Below, in pieces: positions 34,044-44,536 of a stretch of 64,000 nucleotides of DNA. The notes under the pieces are model-generated. The model was given only the letters and a program-made list of their open reading frames with translations, ran no database searches and was not told where the DNA came from. This DNA comes from Salvia splendens. Its lineage: Eukaryota > Streptophyta > Magnoliopsida > Lamiales > Lamiaceae. Position numbers and translations under genes: made by a program. Positions within the stretch are counted from its first letter, which is position 1. Every line of letters begins with the position of its first letter. Location of the stretch: the NCBI RefSeq assembly GCF_004379255.2, contig NC_056035.1:34983208-35047207 (forward strand), in the 5' to 3' direction.

Positions 34044-34569
34044 TGTAGGAAAAACATGTGGGAAATTAGAAAAGTCTCAAAACCTTTCATTTCCTAAGTC
34101 TTTTGGCTTTTCAACGTCCATGTGTTTATGAGGTGCCTTAAACCTGAGACCTCTCGTGTGGCCACTCCTAGCCTATAAATAGGTGGAGTCTTGAGAGTTG
34201 AAAACACAACACAACCTACAATCATTCTCTCTTCTCTCATAGCTCAAGCACTCTAGTTCGCATCTTAGGAGCATCGCATTGCTCGGTTCTCGCCTCCAAT
34301 TCAAGTTCGCCGGAGCCTACGAGTTTGAGGTGCTTCTACTCGATAGGAGGAAAGTCGTTTCATCTTTGGGGACATTACGCCAATCCGTGAGCACTAGCCG
34401 GGGCGTATTTCGTCTTGCGGAGAGAGGGATACCTCGACTCGACTTGAAGAATACTATAGTTAGCATCTCTTTACTTTCGTTGTAATTTATATTATTATAT
34501 TTACCTTCCAGTTTTGTTCTTTTGTAATAGCAAGAGTTTTCCCGTGTAAAGGCTACAATATTTCCAACA
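34044..34569 (+). repeat. 5' LTR of the copia element
   Basis: 526 bp, starts TGTAGGAAAAACATG and ends TTTCCAACA. A TATAAATA box at 34174-34181 is likely its promoter. Confidence 0.92.
34174..34181 (+). promoter_or_regulatory. TATA box of the copia 5' LTR
   Basis: TATAAATA in the sequence AGCCTATAAATAGG, about 130 bp into the LTR. The same box occurs in the 3' LTR near 38661. Confidence 0.6.
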
Positions 34570-34605
34570 AATCGCAATGCGAAATATTGTACTCTTGTTG
34601 AAATC

Positions 34606-37600
34606 ATGTCGACCGATGCCGGAGGAAACATGAAATTCAAAGCTGGAATAAAGCAACGAACGGTCGCAATGTCGATGCGCTATGGAGTGGTTAATTCCTT
34701 GAGATCTATTCTCTTGAGAATGATGTTTATCATTTGTTTTTTGACAAGCAAGACCAATTTAGATTTGGTAGCAGTAATTGGGATGCATGGGTTGATGAAT
34801 ATGCCAATGCACATTTGGTTCAATATAATTGTGTACTTATTGTTGGAAACAATACTGTACAAATTATTTGAACGTGTTGTTATAAACAACAAAGATCACG
34901 AGGTGATCGCAGTGGTCTCCGACGTGGACCATGGTATTAATCCAAATGAATGGTTTGTTGATACGGGTGCCACATGTCATGTGTGCTCCGAGAGAAGCGT
35001 TTTTTCTACTTACAAATCTGTTGGAGGTAGAAAAGTACGTATGGGAAACCAAGCCTCTTCCGAGGTGGTTGGTGTGGGTAATGTGTTCCTAAAATTAGGA
35101 TCCGGAAAAGTTCTTACCCTTAAGGATGTGCTGCATGTCCCAGACATCCGAAATAATTTGGTGTCAGGCTCACTTCTCGTAAATCATGGATTTTCACTAG
35201 AATTTGAGTGTGAAAAGGTTATATTGACCAAGTATGAAAAGTTCATAGGTGAAGGTCACCTAGTGAATGGGCTTTTTGAGCTGAATGTTACGGTCATTCA
35301 CCGTGGAAAAGGATTAAGAAATAAGGAAGATGATACATCCTCCTATTTGCTTGAGTGCTCTGATTTATGGCATAAAAGATTGGGACATGTAAATCTAAAT
35401 GCCATAAAAAGATTAGTAAATCTTAATTTACTAAAAGTAGATAAGTTTAACTCACAAGAAAAATGTGAAGTCTGTGTTGAAGCAAAAATGACCAAGCTAC
35501 CGTTTCGCTCGGTAGAACGGAGCACAAAACCTCTAGAGTTAATCCATACAGACGTATGTGATTTAAAATTTGTGCAAACTAGAGGTGGTAAAAAGTACTT
35601 CATCACTTTTATAGATGATTGCACAAGGTATTGTTACCTTTACTTATTGAGAAGTAAAGATGAGGCAATTGAAGCGTTTAAAGACTTCAAAAATGAAGCT
35701 GAAAATCAACTTAATTGTCGAATTAAGTGTGTTCGAAGTGATAGAGGTGGTGAGTATATAGCTCCGTTTGCAGAATTATGTCATGCAAGTGGTATAATTC
35801 ACCAAACCACAGCTCCATATTCTCCTCAATCAAATGGTGTTGCTGAACGCAAAAATCGAACACTTAAAGAGATGATGAATGCTCTGTTGATTAATTCTGG
35901 TTTATCCCAGAACATGTGGGGGAGGCTGTGTTAACAGCGAATCATATCCTGAATAAAATTCCACTAAAAAATAGGGATGTGACTCCTTATGGGTTGTGGA
36001 AATGGAAGAAACCTTCATATTCATACCTCAAAGTGTGGGGGTGTTTAGCGAAGGTAGAAGTGCCACCTCCGAAACAAGTTGCAATAGGCCCTAAACAGTC
36101 GATTGCATCTTTATTGGCCATGCACTTAATAGCAGTGCCTATCGTTTCCTAGTCCATAGGTCAGCTGTGCCTGGCGTGGCTGAAGGAACAACGATTGAGT
36201 CAAGGAATGCTATATTCTTTGAGAATGTTTACCCTTGCAAGAGGCAAGAGGATCGTTCTAGTGAAAGAATGATGGATGAATCCACTAGTTCTAATCCTCC
36301 AAAAAGGACGAGGTCAAGTCCTGAGGATGTTGAACCAAGACGTGGTAAAAGAGTTAAAGTTGCTAAAACATTTGGTCCTGACTTCATAACTTTTATGTTG
36401 GATGACGAACCAAAGTCATTGGCGGAAGCTCTGTCTGGCCCAGACGCGGCGTGGTGGCAAGAAGCTATCAACAGTGAAATTGAATCCATCATGAGAAATA
36501 ACACTTGGGTGTTAGTAGACTTGCCTGAAGGCTGTAAGCCTTTAGGGTGCAAGTGGATTCTGAAAAGGAAATATAAGCCCGATGGTACTATAGATAAGTA
36601 CAAAGCTCGCCTAGTTGTCCAAGGCTTTAAGCAGAAAGAAGGGTATGGCTTTTTTGATACCTATTCACCTGTTACGAGAATCACTTCCATTCGGGTGCTT
36701 CTAGCGATTGCTGCTTTGCACAATCTTGAGATTCACCAAATGGATGTGAAAACTGCGTTTCTGAATGGTGATCTGGAAGAAGAAATATATATGGAACAAC
36801 CCGAAGGGTTTGTTGTGCCTGGGCAAGAGCGTAAAGTATGCAAACTGGTAAAGTCATTATATGGGTTGAAGCAAGCACCATTACAATGGCATTTGAAATT
36901 TGACAACGTGATGTTGGCAAATGGATTCACTATCAATGAGTGCGATAAGTGTGTTTACATTAAGAACACAGATAACGGTTTTGTTATTGTGTGTCTGTAT
37001 GTTGATGATATGTTGATAATTGGCAGCAATAGTGCCATTATTAACGAGACAAAAAACATGTTGAAAAGAAATTTCGATATGAAAGATATGGGTCTAGCTG
37101 ATGTGATTCTTGGAATCAAAATATTGAGGACTAATGAGGGAATTGCCTTAACGCAATCTCATTATGTTGAGAAAATGCTTAAGAAATTCAACTCGTTTGA
37201 TTGTAAGCCAGCAAAGACTCCTTTGGAGCTCAATGTCCATCTGAGCAAGAATATGGGTGATTCTGTTGCTCAAGAAGAGTATGCAAAGGTCATAGGAAGT
37301 TTGATGTTTATCACAAACTGTACTCGACCTGATCTTGCTTGTCCTGTAAACAAGTTGAGCCGATTTACGAGCAACCCAAGTAAGGAACATTGGAAAGCTC
37401 TGTGTAGAGTTTTGAGATACTTGAAGTATACTCTTAACTTTGGATTGCATTACACAAGATATCCCCAAGTACTTGAAGGGTACTGTGATGCAAATTGGAT
37501 CTCTGATTCAAAAGACTCATTTTCTACAAGTGGGTATGTGTTCACTGTGGGGGGTGGTGCTATCTCGTGGAAATCAACGAAACAGACGTGTATTGCTCGT

Positions 37601-37948
37601 TCCACCATGGAATCTGAGTTTATCGCTTTGGATAAAGCAGCGGAAGAAGCCGAGTGGCTTAGAAACTTCCTAGAAGATATTCCATGTTGGAAGAAGTCAG
37701 TGCCGACAGTAGTGATACACTGTGATAGCCAAGCAGCTATAGGTAGAGCACACAGTGGCTTATACAATGGTAAGTCTCGACATATTCGTCGGCGACATAA
37801 TACCGTCAGACAATTGATCACAAGTGGTGTTATCACAGTTGACTATATAAGGTCAGTGGATAACTTAGCGGATCCGTTAACAAAAGGTTTAAACCGTGAT
37901 CAAATGCATAAATTGCTAAAAGGAATGGGACTGAAAACCACATTTTAA
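34606..37948 (+). pseudogene. Copia polyprotein, gag-deleted and twice frameshifted
   Basis: The recognisable order is protease ([12 protein letters not shown], near 34950), GAG-pre-integrase ([18 protein letters not shown]), integrase core ([37 protein letters not shown]), then reverse transcriptase ([30 protein letters not shown]) and RNase H ending ADPLTKGL. Only a short garbled segment stands where gag should be. The frame shifts near 35915-35934, within a G run, and again near 36090-36100, within an A run; each fits loss of one base. From 36167 to 37948 the frame is open. The element cannot make its own Gag-Pol but could be mobilised by a relative. Confidence 0.9.
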
Positions 37949-38530
37949 AAGATGAGTATAGTGGTAACCCAACCATACGATTGGAGATCCCATGGGATTG
38001 GTTCACTGGGAAAACGAAGCTATACAAATCTAGCTGTAACACTCAGAAGATTTTAATCTTCGCCCATTCTTTAGAACGCATTGAGTGTTGTAACCTGCAC
38101 GTGGTAAGAGGTTAAGTCTTTTGACTTTTAATGATTCTTGAAATCTCAAGGAGATGCAGTATGGCAGGATACTCATGAAAGAATCACCTATGTAAGTGAG
38201 GAGTGAGGCCGCTTCGTGTGTGTGAGCCACTTATGAATTCCAAAGAGGTGTTCCACGGCCGAAACGGACACAAACGTGAGAACTGGTGGAGTTGAGACAA
38301 TATTGTGTTGATGCTATTGACTAGGCATACACCAAGGAGGAATAGTTCAAGGCATCGCGTCCACTAGTCCGCCGGTATGTCCGATAGTGTTGACTATGGA
38401 AGGTTCAAAACCACAAGTTACCTCTCCAAATACAGTATCGTTTCCTGAGAACTGAGCAAAAGAGTCTGCATACATGCATTTGTGCCTGATGTTGGTTTGA
38501 GCTTGCTGCGCTCTAACCAATGTGGGGGAT

Positions 38531-39056
38531 TGTAGGAAAAACATGTGGGAAATTAGAAAGGTCAAAAAACCTTTCATTTCCTAAGTCTTTTGGCTTTTCA
38601 ACGTCCATGTGTTTATGAGGTGCCTTAAACCCGAGACCTCTCGTGTGGCCACTCCTAGCCTATAAATAGGTGGAGTCTTGAGAGTTGAAAACACAACACA
38701 ACCTACAATCATTCTCTCTTCTCTCATAGCTCAAGCACTCTAGTTCGCATCTTAGGAGCATCGCATTGCTCGGTTCTCGCCTCCAATTCAAGTTCGCCGG
38801 AGCCTACGAGTTTGAGGTGCTTCTACTCGATAGGAGGAAAGTCGTTTCATCTTTGGGGACATTACGCCAATCCGTGAGCACTAGCCGGGGCGTATTTCGT
38901 CTTGCGGAGAGAGGGATACCTCGACTCGACTTGAAGAATACTATAGTTTGCATCTCTTTACTTTCGTTGTAATTTATATTATTATATTTACCTTCCAGTT
39001 TTGTTCTTTTGTAATAGCAAGAGTTTTCCCGTGTAAAGGCTACAATATTTCCAACA
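38531..39056 (+). repeat. 3' LTR of the copia element
   Basis: 526 bp, same ends as the 5' LTR. About five substitutions were counted, three of them clustered near position 40 of the LTR. Confidence 0.92.
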
Positions 39057-39150
39057 AATTTTCACTGGCTTGTACGCAGTTAATGAGGATTCAAGTAACC
39101 CTCCTAGGGTTTATTGTCTCGACCGTGAATTAAACAATTTACGGAATTAA
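39057..39150 (+). pseudogene. F-box pseudogene, 3' part
   Basis: This continues the F-box-associated domain after the copia insertion (HWLVR, then NEDSSNPPRVYCLD). The frame moves between the two motifs near 39078, so it is a lesion separate from the insertion. The homology ends abruptly near 39130, next to Harbinger element H2. Confidence 0.7.
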
Positions 39151-39159
39151 AATAGGGAA

Positions 39160-40164
39160 AAAATTCCATTAAATAAAAAAAAGAAAATTACATTTCACCA
39201 AATTAAAAAAAAACATTTCAATATATCTTATTTTCATCTGTTGGGCATCTGATTGTTTTCACAAAGACGGGCCACATAGGGTATATCCCATCCGCCAAAT
39301 AATAGCTCATATTGTGCTGGTTGCCGTTGGCGACGAAGTTGACGGCCGGACCAACGCCCATGCACTGCTCGTTGAAAATGGGCGACGACTGGAGGACATT
39401 GATGTCGTTGTTAGACCCGGCTACTCCAAAATAGACATGCCAAATCCACAGTCGGTAGTCAGCTACCGCTTCAAGGATCATCGTGGGATTCTTGGCCTTG
39501 AAACTAGTGTACATCCCTTTCCAGGCAGCGGGGCAGTTCTTCCATTCCCAGTGCATACAATCTATGCTGCCTAACATCCCCAGAAACCCGTGCTGATTCC
39601 CGTGCATCCTAAACCGTCGCCGGAACAGGTTCTCCCCAAACCGTGGCTCCGGCGCAAAGTAATCCTCAAACAACCGAGCGTGGGCAGCGAGGTGGTCCCG
39701 GGGTATTATAGTTCGACGATGGATGGGTCGAGGTACCGCCGGCGCCAAGGCCGCTTGTTCCTCCCTCTCCGCCGATTCCCGCACACGTGCATGAATCAGA
39801 TGCATCATGTGTTCAAAATGTCCACCACTACCACTACCACTACCACTACCAACCATTCCGGATATAAAAAGAAATGTAGAGAGAGAAATTTGTTAAAACA
39901 AGTGGTGCGAATGAAATGCAGTTCAACGAGCCGTATATATAGAAATTAAATAAAAATTAATGCAATAAACGGGAATTTCGCGAGGACGTCCGTGGGAGTC
40001 AACGCAATGGTGGACGTCCGCACACCCGTCGCGACGGAATTCCGCGTAACGCCGCTGAACTGCGGTGTCCTTGGCGGAATTCCGTATCCGTGCATACCAT
40101 GCACAATGGCGGACGTCCGCCGCGGAATTTTGGCACGCCGGGACGGGCGCCATTGCTGATGCTC
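39160..40164 (-). mobile_element. PIF/Harbinger-type element with only a transposase ORF, truncated (H2)
   Basis: The right end, GCCATTGCTGATGCTC followed by TTA, is the family terminus. The left terminus is not visible and is probably deleted near 39130-39200. A GC-rich subterminal block with repeated GGACGTCCG and GGAATTCCG lies upstream of the ORF, and a TATATA box lies near 39939. Confidence 0.65.
39218..39856 (-). pseudogene. Harbinger DDE transposase, internally deleted
   Basis: The 212-aa frame has the N-terminal part (PRDHLAAHARLFEDYF, GENLFRRRFRMH) joined directly to the catalytic core (GFLGMLGSIDCMHWEWKNCP, LWIWHVYFGVAGSNNDINVL). The helix-turn-helix region present in the relative at 42.3-43.6 kb (about 130 residues) is missing. 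The C-terminal part after KTIRCP is also missing. It is not expected to be active. Confidence 0.85.
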
Positions 40165-40325
40165 TTATAAGCTCCCTTAAAGAAGGCAGCAAGATTAAAA
40201 CAAACTAAATTAATTCATGGAAACTAAACAGATGAATGAGAGCTAAAAAGCTTAATTTGCTTCACAATGCTGGATTACAGCCTGGGAAGTTTTCATCCTA
40301 GGATAACAAAAAACAAAATCACTAA

Positions 40326-41085
40326 GGGTCCGTTCGGTTCACCGAATTGGTAACAATTTGAATTCAAAACATCTACTTTTCATATGGAATTTAAATTGTA
40401 GAATTGAGAGGAATTGGAATTGTAATTCAATTTCAAATTCAAATATTTTTGTGGTACCGAACATTGGATTTGGAATTGGAAGCTCCAATTCCAATTCCAA
40501 TTCCGCATGCCCAATTTGTTATGGATATTTACTCAAATATGAACAATAGGATTTTCTGAAAGGTGTGAAACACTTTCAGATCAAATTAATTTGGTGGTTC
40601 TATCAATATTTGATCGGATACAATTCAGGTTTAGAAGTTTCGTATGTTGATTCTGCGATATACTATACGCTTTGAACCGAAAATGATCAATAAGAAGAGG
40701 CCTGAAACGAAACGTCGCGTATTTTCACGAAACGTTGCGTCTCTTCGTTTCTTAACCGGTTTTAACTGTTTTTCCAATGGGTTTCGAAAATTGCAAATTA
40801 GTCCTTCGACTATTAGAAATTATATTTCCTGATGAAATTTTCTATACAGCAACTTTAATGGAAATTTTCTATACAGCTCGACCCCAGCCAGGGGCTGCCG
40901 CCACTTGGACCCCGCTACTCGGGGGCGCTGCCCTCGAACCCCCGTCTAATCATAATGAATTCAAACAAGCGTGCACTCCGCACTTTCCAAACTTGTATGA
41001 TGTCTCGTTATAACAATATTGATCAATCAAGTTAATCCAATTACACTAAAATAACCAACACAATTCCGTGATACCGAACGGAGCC
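40326..41085. mobile_element. Tourist-like MITE, 760 bp
   Basis: The target duplication TAA lies at 40323-40325 and 41086-41088. The ends GGGTCCGTTCGGTTCACCG and CGAACGGAGCC are inverted repeats. The interior has many AATTG/AATTC motifs and, at 40880-40945, a GC-rich segment unlike the rest. It is non-coding. Confidence 0.8.
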
Positions 41086-41088
41086 TAA

Positions 41089-41450
41089 GTGAAATACAAC
41101 AACCATTTCCAGGTGCGTGGAGATGATGAAACTGTGAAGAAATTATCAACAAAAGACTCCTGGTACTTGTCATATAATTGTTGAGAATAATAATGTAAAT
41201 TAGTATCAAGGGAGCTCATAAACACTTGACAACAGCATAAAAATTTATTCACCTAAATTAGAATATAGAGTGCTTATCGAAATTCGACGTATCTTAAACT
41301 GACTTGTAGAGTCATGGCTAAATGCTTGGGATCAAATAAACTGTTTTTCATCTTCCATGAAATGAAAAATGATATGCCGAGCTACATTATTCATACATTT
41401 ATTTGGGGAAGAAGTTGTATACGTAATCTAGAAGCCTAATATGATTCTAG
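41089..41450. other. Non-coding, partly like the epoxide hydrolase 3' flank
   Basis: No coding signal. The last 80 bp (GAGCTACATTATTCATACAT and following) resemble the downstream flank of the intact epoxide hydrolase near 51740-51800. Confidence 0.45.
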
Positions 41451-41453
41451 TGA

Positions 41454-42037
41454 CTATTTTGGTGGGAGCGTTTCGAACTGCTTTATAAAAGCATATATAT
41501 GATGGTTGATCTCATCTGGCCTTTCGCGATTGATAAAGTGAGCAGCACCTTCAAGCACGGCCACGTCCTCCAACAATGGCACGAATTTCTTGAATCCGCC
41601 TCCGTGTATGTAAACTTCGATGGCACTGTTACTCCAACTCCCGACCAGGGGGCGTTGGTTCAGTTCACAGTTTCTGTAAATTAGCAGCAACACAAGTAAG
41701 TAGAAATGAATGGTAGTAGAATTAGGCATCTTAGTCCGGATTAAGGCCATAAATAATATCAGTTACTCTGATTTTGGCTCGACAAAGTTCGTTCAATCTC
41801 ATTAACGGAGCTCATTAGATAAAGAGATAAGGCTATAAATTGGATGAAATTTTCAGCAAAAACCACAAGTGATGGGAAAATACTCACAAGACAAACACAC
41901 GATAGTAGTTCACTCCTTCGGTGAAACCAGTCTTCTCAAATTTGCTAACATAATAGTCAATATCATCCTCTCTCAACCAAGGCGCTCTATCAATGGAGTA
42001 GATAAATCCTTTGCCCTTAGGGAAGAAAAAGGGAGCA
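41454..42037 (-). pseudogene. Epoxide hydrolase relic B
   Basis: 41454-41665 matches exon 3 (FIHGGGFKKFVPLLED-like, LEGAAHF, IYAFIKQF) but lacks the part carrying the catalytic Asp of the triad. 41665-41870 matches intron 2. 41885-42030 matches exon 2 (FPKGKGF, DRAPWL, GVNYYR). Homology stops at about 42037, where a foldback element begins. Exon 1 was not found. Confidence 0.8.
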
Positions 42038-42131
42038 GGCACAATAACCCCTTCTGCCATGTCATCAATGACATCCCACTGCACTACCACATCACTAAGA
42101 TATCCCATTGCACAATAATAGCCTAGCACTA
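42037..42131. mobile_element. Left arm of a foldback MITE split by H3
   Basis: This arm is an inverted match of 43884-43990 (GACATCCCACTGCACTACCA here, TGGCAGTGCAGTGGGATGTC there). Harbinger element H3 lies between the two arms. The outer left terminus is unclear. Confidence 0.5.
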
Positions 42132-43883
42132 GAACATCTCAATAGCCTAGCACAATAATAACAAATTCACAAATACGAAATTAAAAATTCAACACAAATA
42201 TGGATGAAGAAATTGCAATAATAATTTCATTAAATAAAAAAAGCATACATATTTTAAAAAAAGTACATAGTTCAAAAAAAAAAATCAACGTGCACTCCTC
42301 CGTGCCCAGAACTTCAATTATATCATTCCGGAGTCAAATATGTGCTTCTTGTTGTTGAAGATTGGCATATGCACAGACCCATTCGGCGTCCCCATGAGGT
42401 ATCCTCATTCGTACATTGGCGGTGTCCATGTCGTGGCTTGGACCGGCAGCATCTTCATTGGCCCAATCAGTCAGTTCTGCACCTTCATTTTCGATAATCA
42501 TGTTGTGCATGATAATACATGCATACATGACATCAACAATGCAGTCCTCATACCACAAACGTGTTGGACCCTTCACCGCCGCTCATCGAGCCTGGAGCAC
42601 ACCAAATGCCTCCTTGCGGCTGCCTCCTATCGTTGCGAAAAGTAGATCTTCTTTGGATATGTTGGGCATCTGATCGTCTTTACAAAGACGGGCCACCTAG
42701 GGTATATCTCATCCGCCAAATAGTAGCCCATACCGTGCTGGTTGTCGTTGGCGACGAAACTGATGGCAGGACCAACGACGACTGAAGGACGTTGATGTCG
42801 TTGTTCGACCCGGCTACCCCAAAATACGCATGCCAAATCCATAGCCGGTAACTAGTTACTGCTTCGAGGATCATCGTGGGATTCTTGCCTTTGAAGACGG
42901 TCGTGTACATTCCTTTACAGGCGGTGGGACAGCTCTTCCATTCCCAATGCATACAATCTATGCTGCCCAACATGCCGAGAAACCCGTGCACCGTACCGTG
43001 CATATCCATCAGAGCCTGGAAGTCTTCGGGGGTAGGCTTTCGAAGATACCTCTCCCGAATATGTGAATGACACCAGTACAAAAATGCCGCAGACAATCGC
43101 GGACAGTCGTCCCGCTTATGTGAAGGTACTCATCGAACATGTCGGCCGCTCCGTAGGCCAACTGCCTGATTGCGACAATGCACTTCTGTATAGGCGAGTG
43201 ACCGGGCCTACCACTCGCATCTTCCCTGAACCTGAAATACTTGTATCGATGCTCTAAAGCTTTCACGATACTTATAAATAGATCCCGATGCATCCTAAAA
43301 CACCACTGGAAAAAGTTCTCCCCTAATCGCGGCTGCTCAGCGAAGTAGTCGTCAAACAACCGTTGGTGGGTAGCGATATGGTCCGGGGTACTACAGCTCG
43401 ATGAAAGATGGGGCAAGGTACCGCCGACCGCTGCTGCTGCTGCAAGTGCTCTTGTATCAACCGATTTATCTCCGCGGACGTATAGGCCTGCAACTCTTCG
43501 TTAATTCGCAGACAGACGTCAGCATCGCCACCACTACCACTAGCCATTTTTGGATCCACCGATTAAATGAGAAATGTAGAGAAAAGGAAGAGAAACTCAT
43601 TAATACAAGAGGTGCAAATGAAATGAAGTGTAACGAACCGTATATAGAGTTTTGAAAAAAAAATACCAAAAAATGCTCTCGTCCGTCCGCTCGTCCGTCG
43701 CCTGACCACAATAGCGGACGAGCGTACGGACAAGGGTACGGACTACCGTCTCCTACGACGGACAACCTCTCATCCGCCTTGGACGTCCGTTACCTGCTCG
43801 CCGGTTGCAATAGTGGACATCCGCGACGGACGAGCCGCTAGGCGGTCGCTCGTCCGCCGGGACTTCCGCTATTGCGGATGCTC
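42132..43883 (-). mobile_element. PIF/Harbinger-type element with only a transposase ORF (H3)
   Basis: 1,752 bp. The left end is GAACATCTCAATAGCC after CTA; the right end is CGCTATTGCGGATGCTC before TTA. The interior holds a full-length but decayed transposase and no Myb-like ORF. A GC-rich subterminal block with repeated GGACGAGCG and related motifs lies upstream of the ORF, and a TATATA box lies near 43641. Confidence 0.7.
42334..43559 (-). pseudogene. Harbinger DDE transposase, full length but frameshifted
   Basis: Read from 43559 down: N-terminal region (FDDYFAEQPRLGENFF), helix-turn-helix region (GRPGHSPIQKCIVAIRQLAY), catalytic core (GFLGMLGSIDCMHWEWKSCP, GVAGSNNDINVLQSS), and C-terminal region (CIVDVMYACIIMHNMIIENE). 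The parts lie in at least four different frames, so several small indels have destroyed it. It preserves the region missing from H2. Confidence 0.87.
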
Positions 43884-44009
43884 TTATTGTGCAGTGAGAT
43901 GTCCTAGTGATGTGGCAGTGCAGTGGGATGTCCTAGTGACGTGGCATATGGTGTTTTTGGGATGTCCTAGTGCTAGGCTATTGGGATGTCCGTCCTACCA
44001 TGGATGCTC
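43884..44009. mobile_element. Right arm of a foldback MITE split by H3
   Basis: It ends CCATGGATGCTC followed by TTA, the same terminal type as the Harbinger elements. It contains three copies of GGGATGTCC-like motifs and is an inverted match of 42037-42131. Confidence 0.5.
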
Positions 44010-44232
44010 TTAGAGCATTTATTTGATTATTCTTTGGTCCCCGCAACTGAAAACATGTCTCACATATCCATCTATGTCACTCTCAATATATTAATGGAGC
44101 ACTTGTTTCCCCCTCTCCTATTTTATCTCTCATATGGCTTCCTCTTTCCTTATTAGTCCGACGAGTATTGTCTTTTTCCCTACCTTCCTCACTCAGATTC
44201 TTATTACTTTCATTTGTGTTGTTTATTTATTA

Positions 44233-44509
44233 CTCTCATCCGTTCCGTCTATGAAATGTTGTTCATCTTTACTATTTCGATCAGTCCATAAAGCATTGTC
44301 TATTTTGTTTGTTTTGTCTTGTTATGTTTTTTTTTTTCATTTTTGGTAAATGGACCCCACTTTCACTAACTCTCTACACTCACATTGTATTATAAAACTT
44401 AATATAAATGTGGGACCCTCTTTCCATTAACTTTTCAACTCATTTTTCTTCGCATTTCTTAAAACTGGCGTCGAGCCAAACTTGGACAATATTTCATAGA
44501 CGGAGAGAG
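44233..44509. mobile_element. Stowaway-like MITE
   Basis: Flanked by TA (44231-44232 and 44510-44511). The ends CTCTCATCCGTTCCGTCTAT and ATAGACGGAGAGAG are inverted repeats. 277 bp, non-coding. Confidence 0.65.
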
Positions 44510-44536
44510 TAGTATATAAATTTAGAATCTATATTA

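Larger units (their letters stand above)
34044..39056 (+). mobile_element. Ty1/copia LTR retrotransposon, decayed
   Basis: This 5.0-kb element is flanked by a 5-bp target duplication AATTT (34039-34043 and 39057-39061). The two 526-bp LTRs differ at about five positions (roughly 1%), so insertion is fairly recent. The internal part keeps protease, integrase, reverse transcriptase and RNase H, but most of gag is missing and the pol frame is broken twice. A polypurine tract (GTGGGGGAT) precedes the 3' LTR. No usual primer site is visible after the 5' LTR, consistent with an internal deletion there. Confidence 0.92.

Noticed and set aside
40880..40945. GC-rich segment resembling organelle or SINE sequence
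   Set aside because: No tRNA-like promoter boxes or longer organelle similarity could be recognised.
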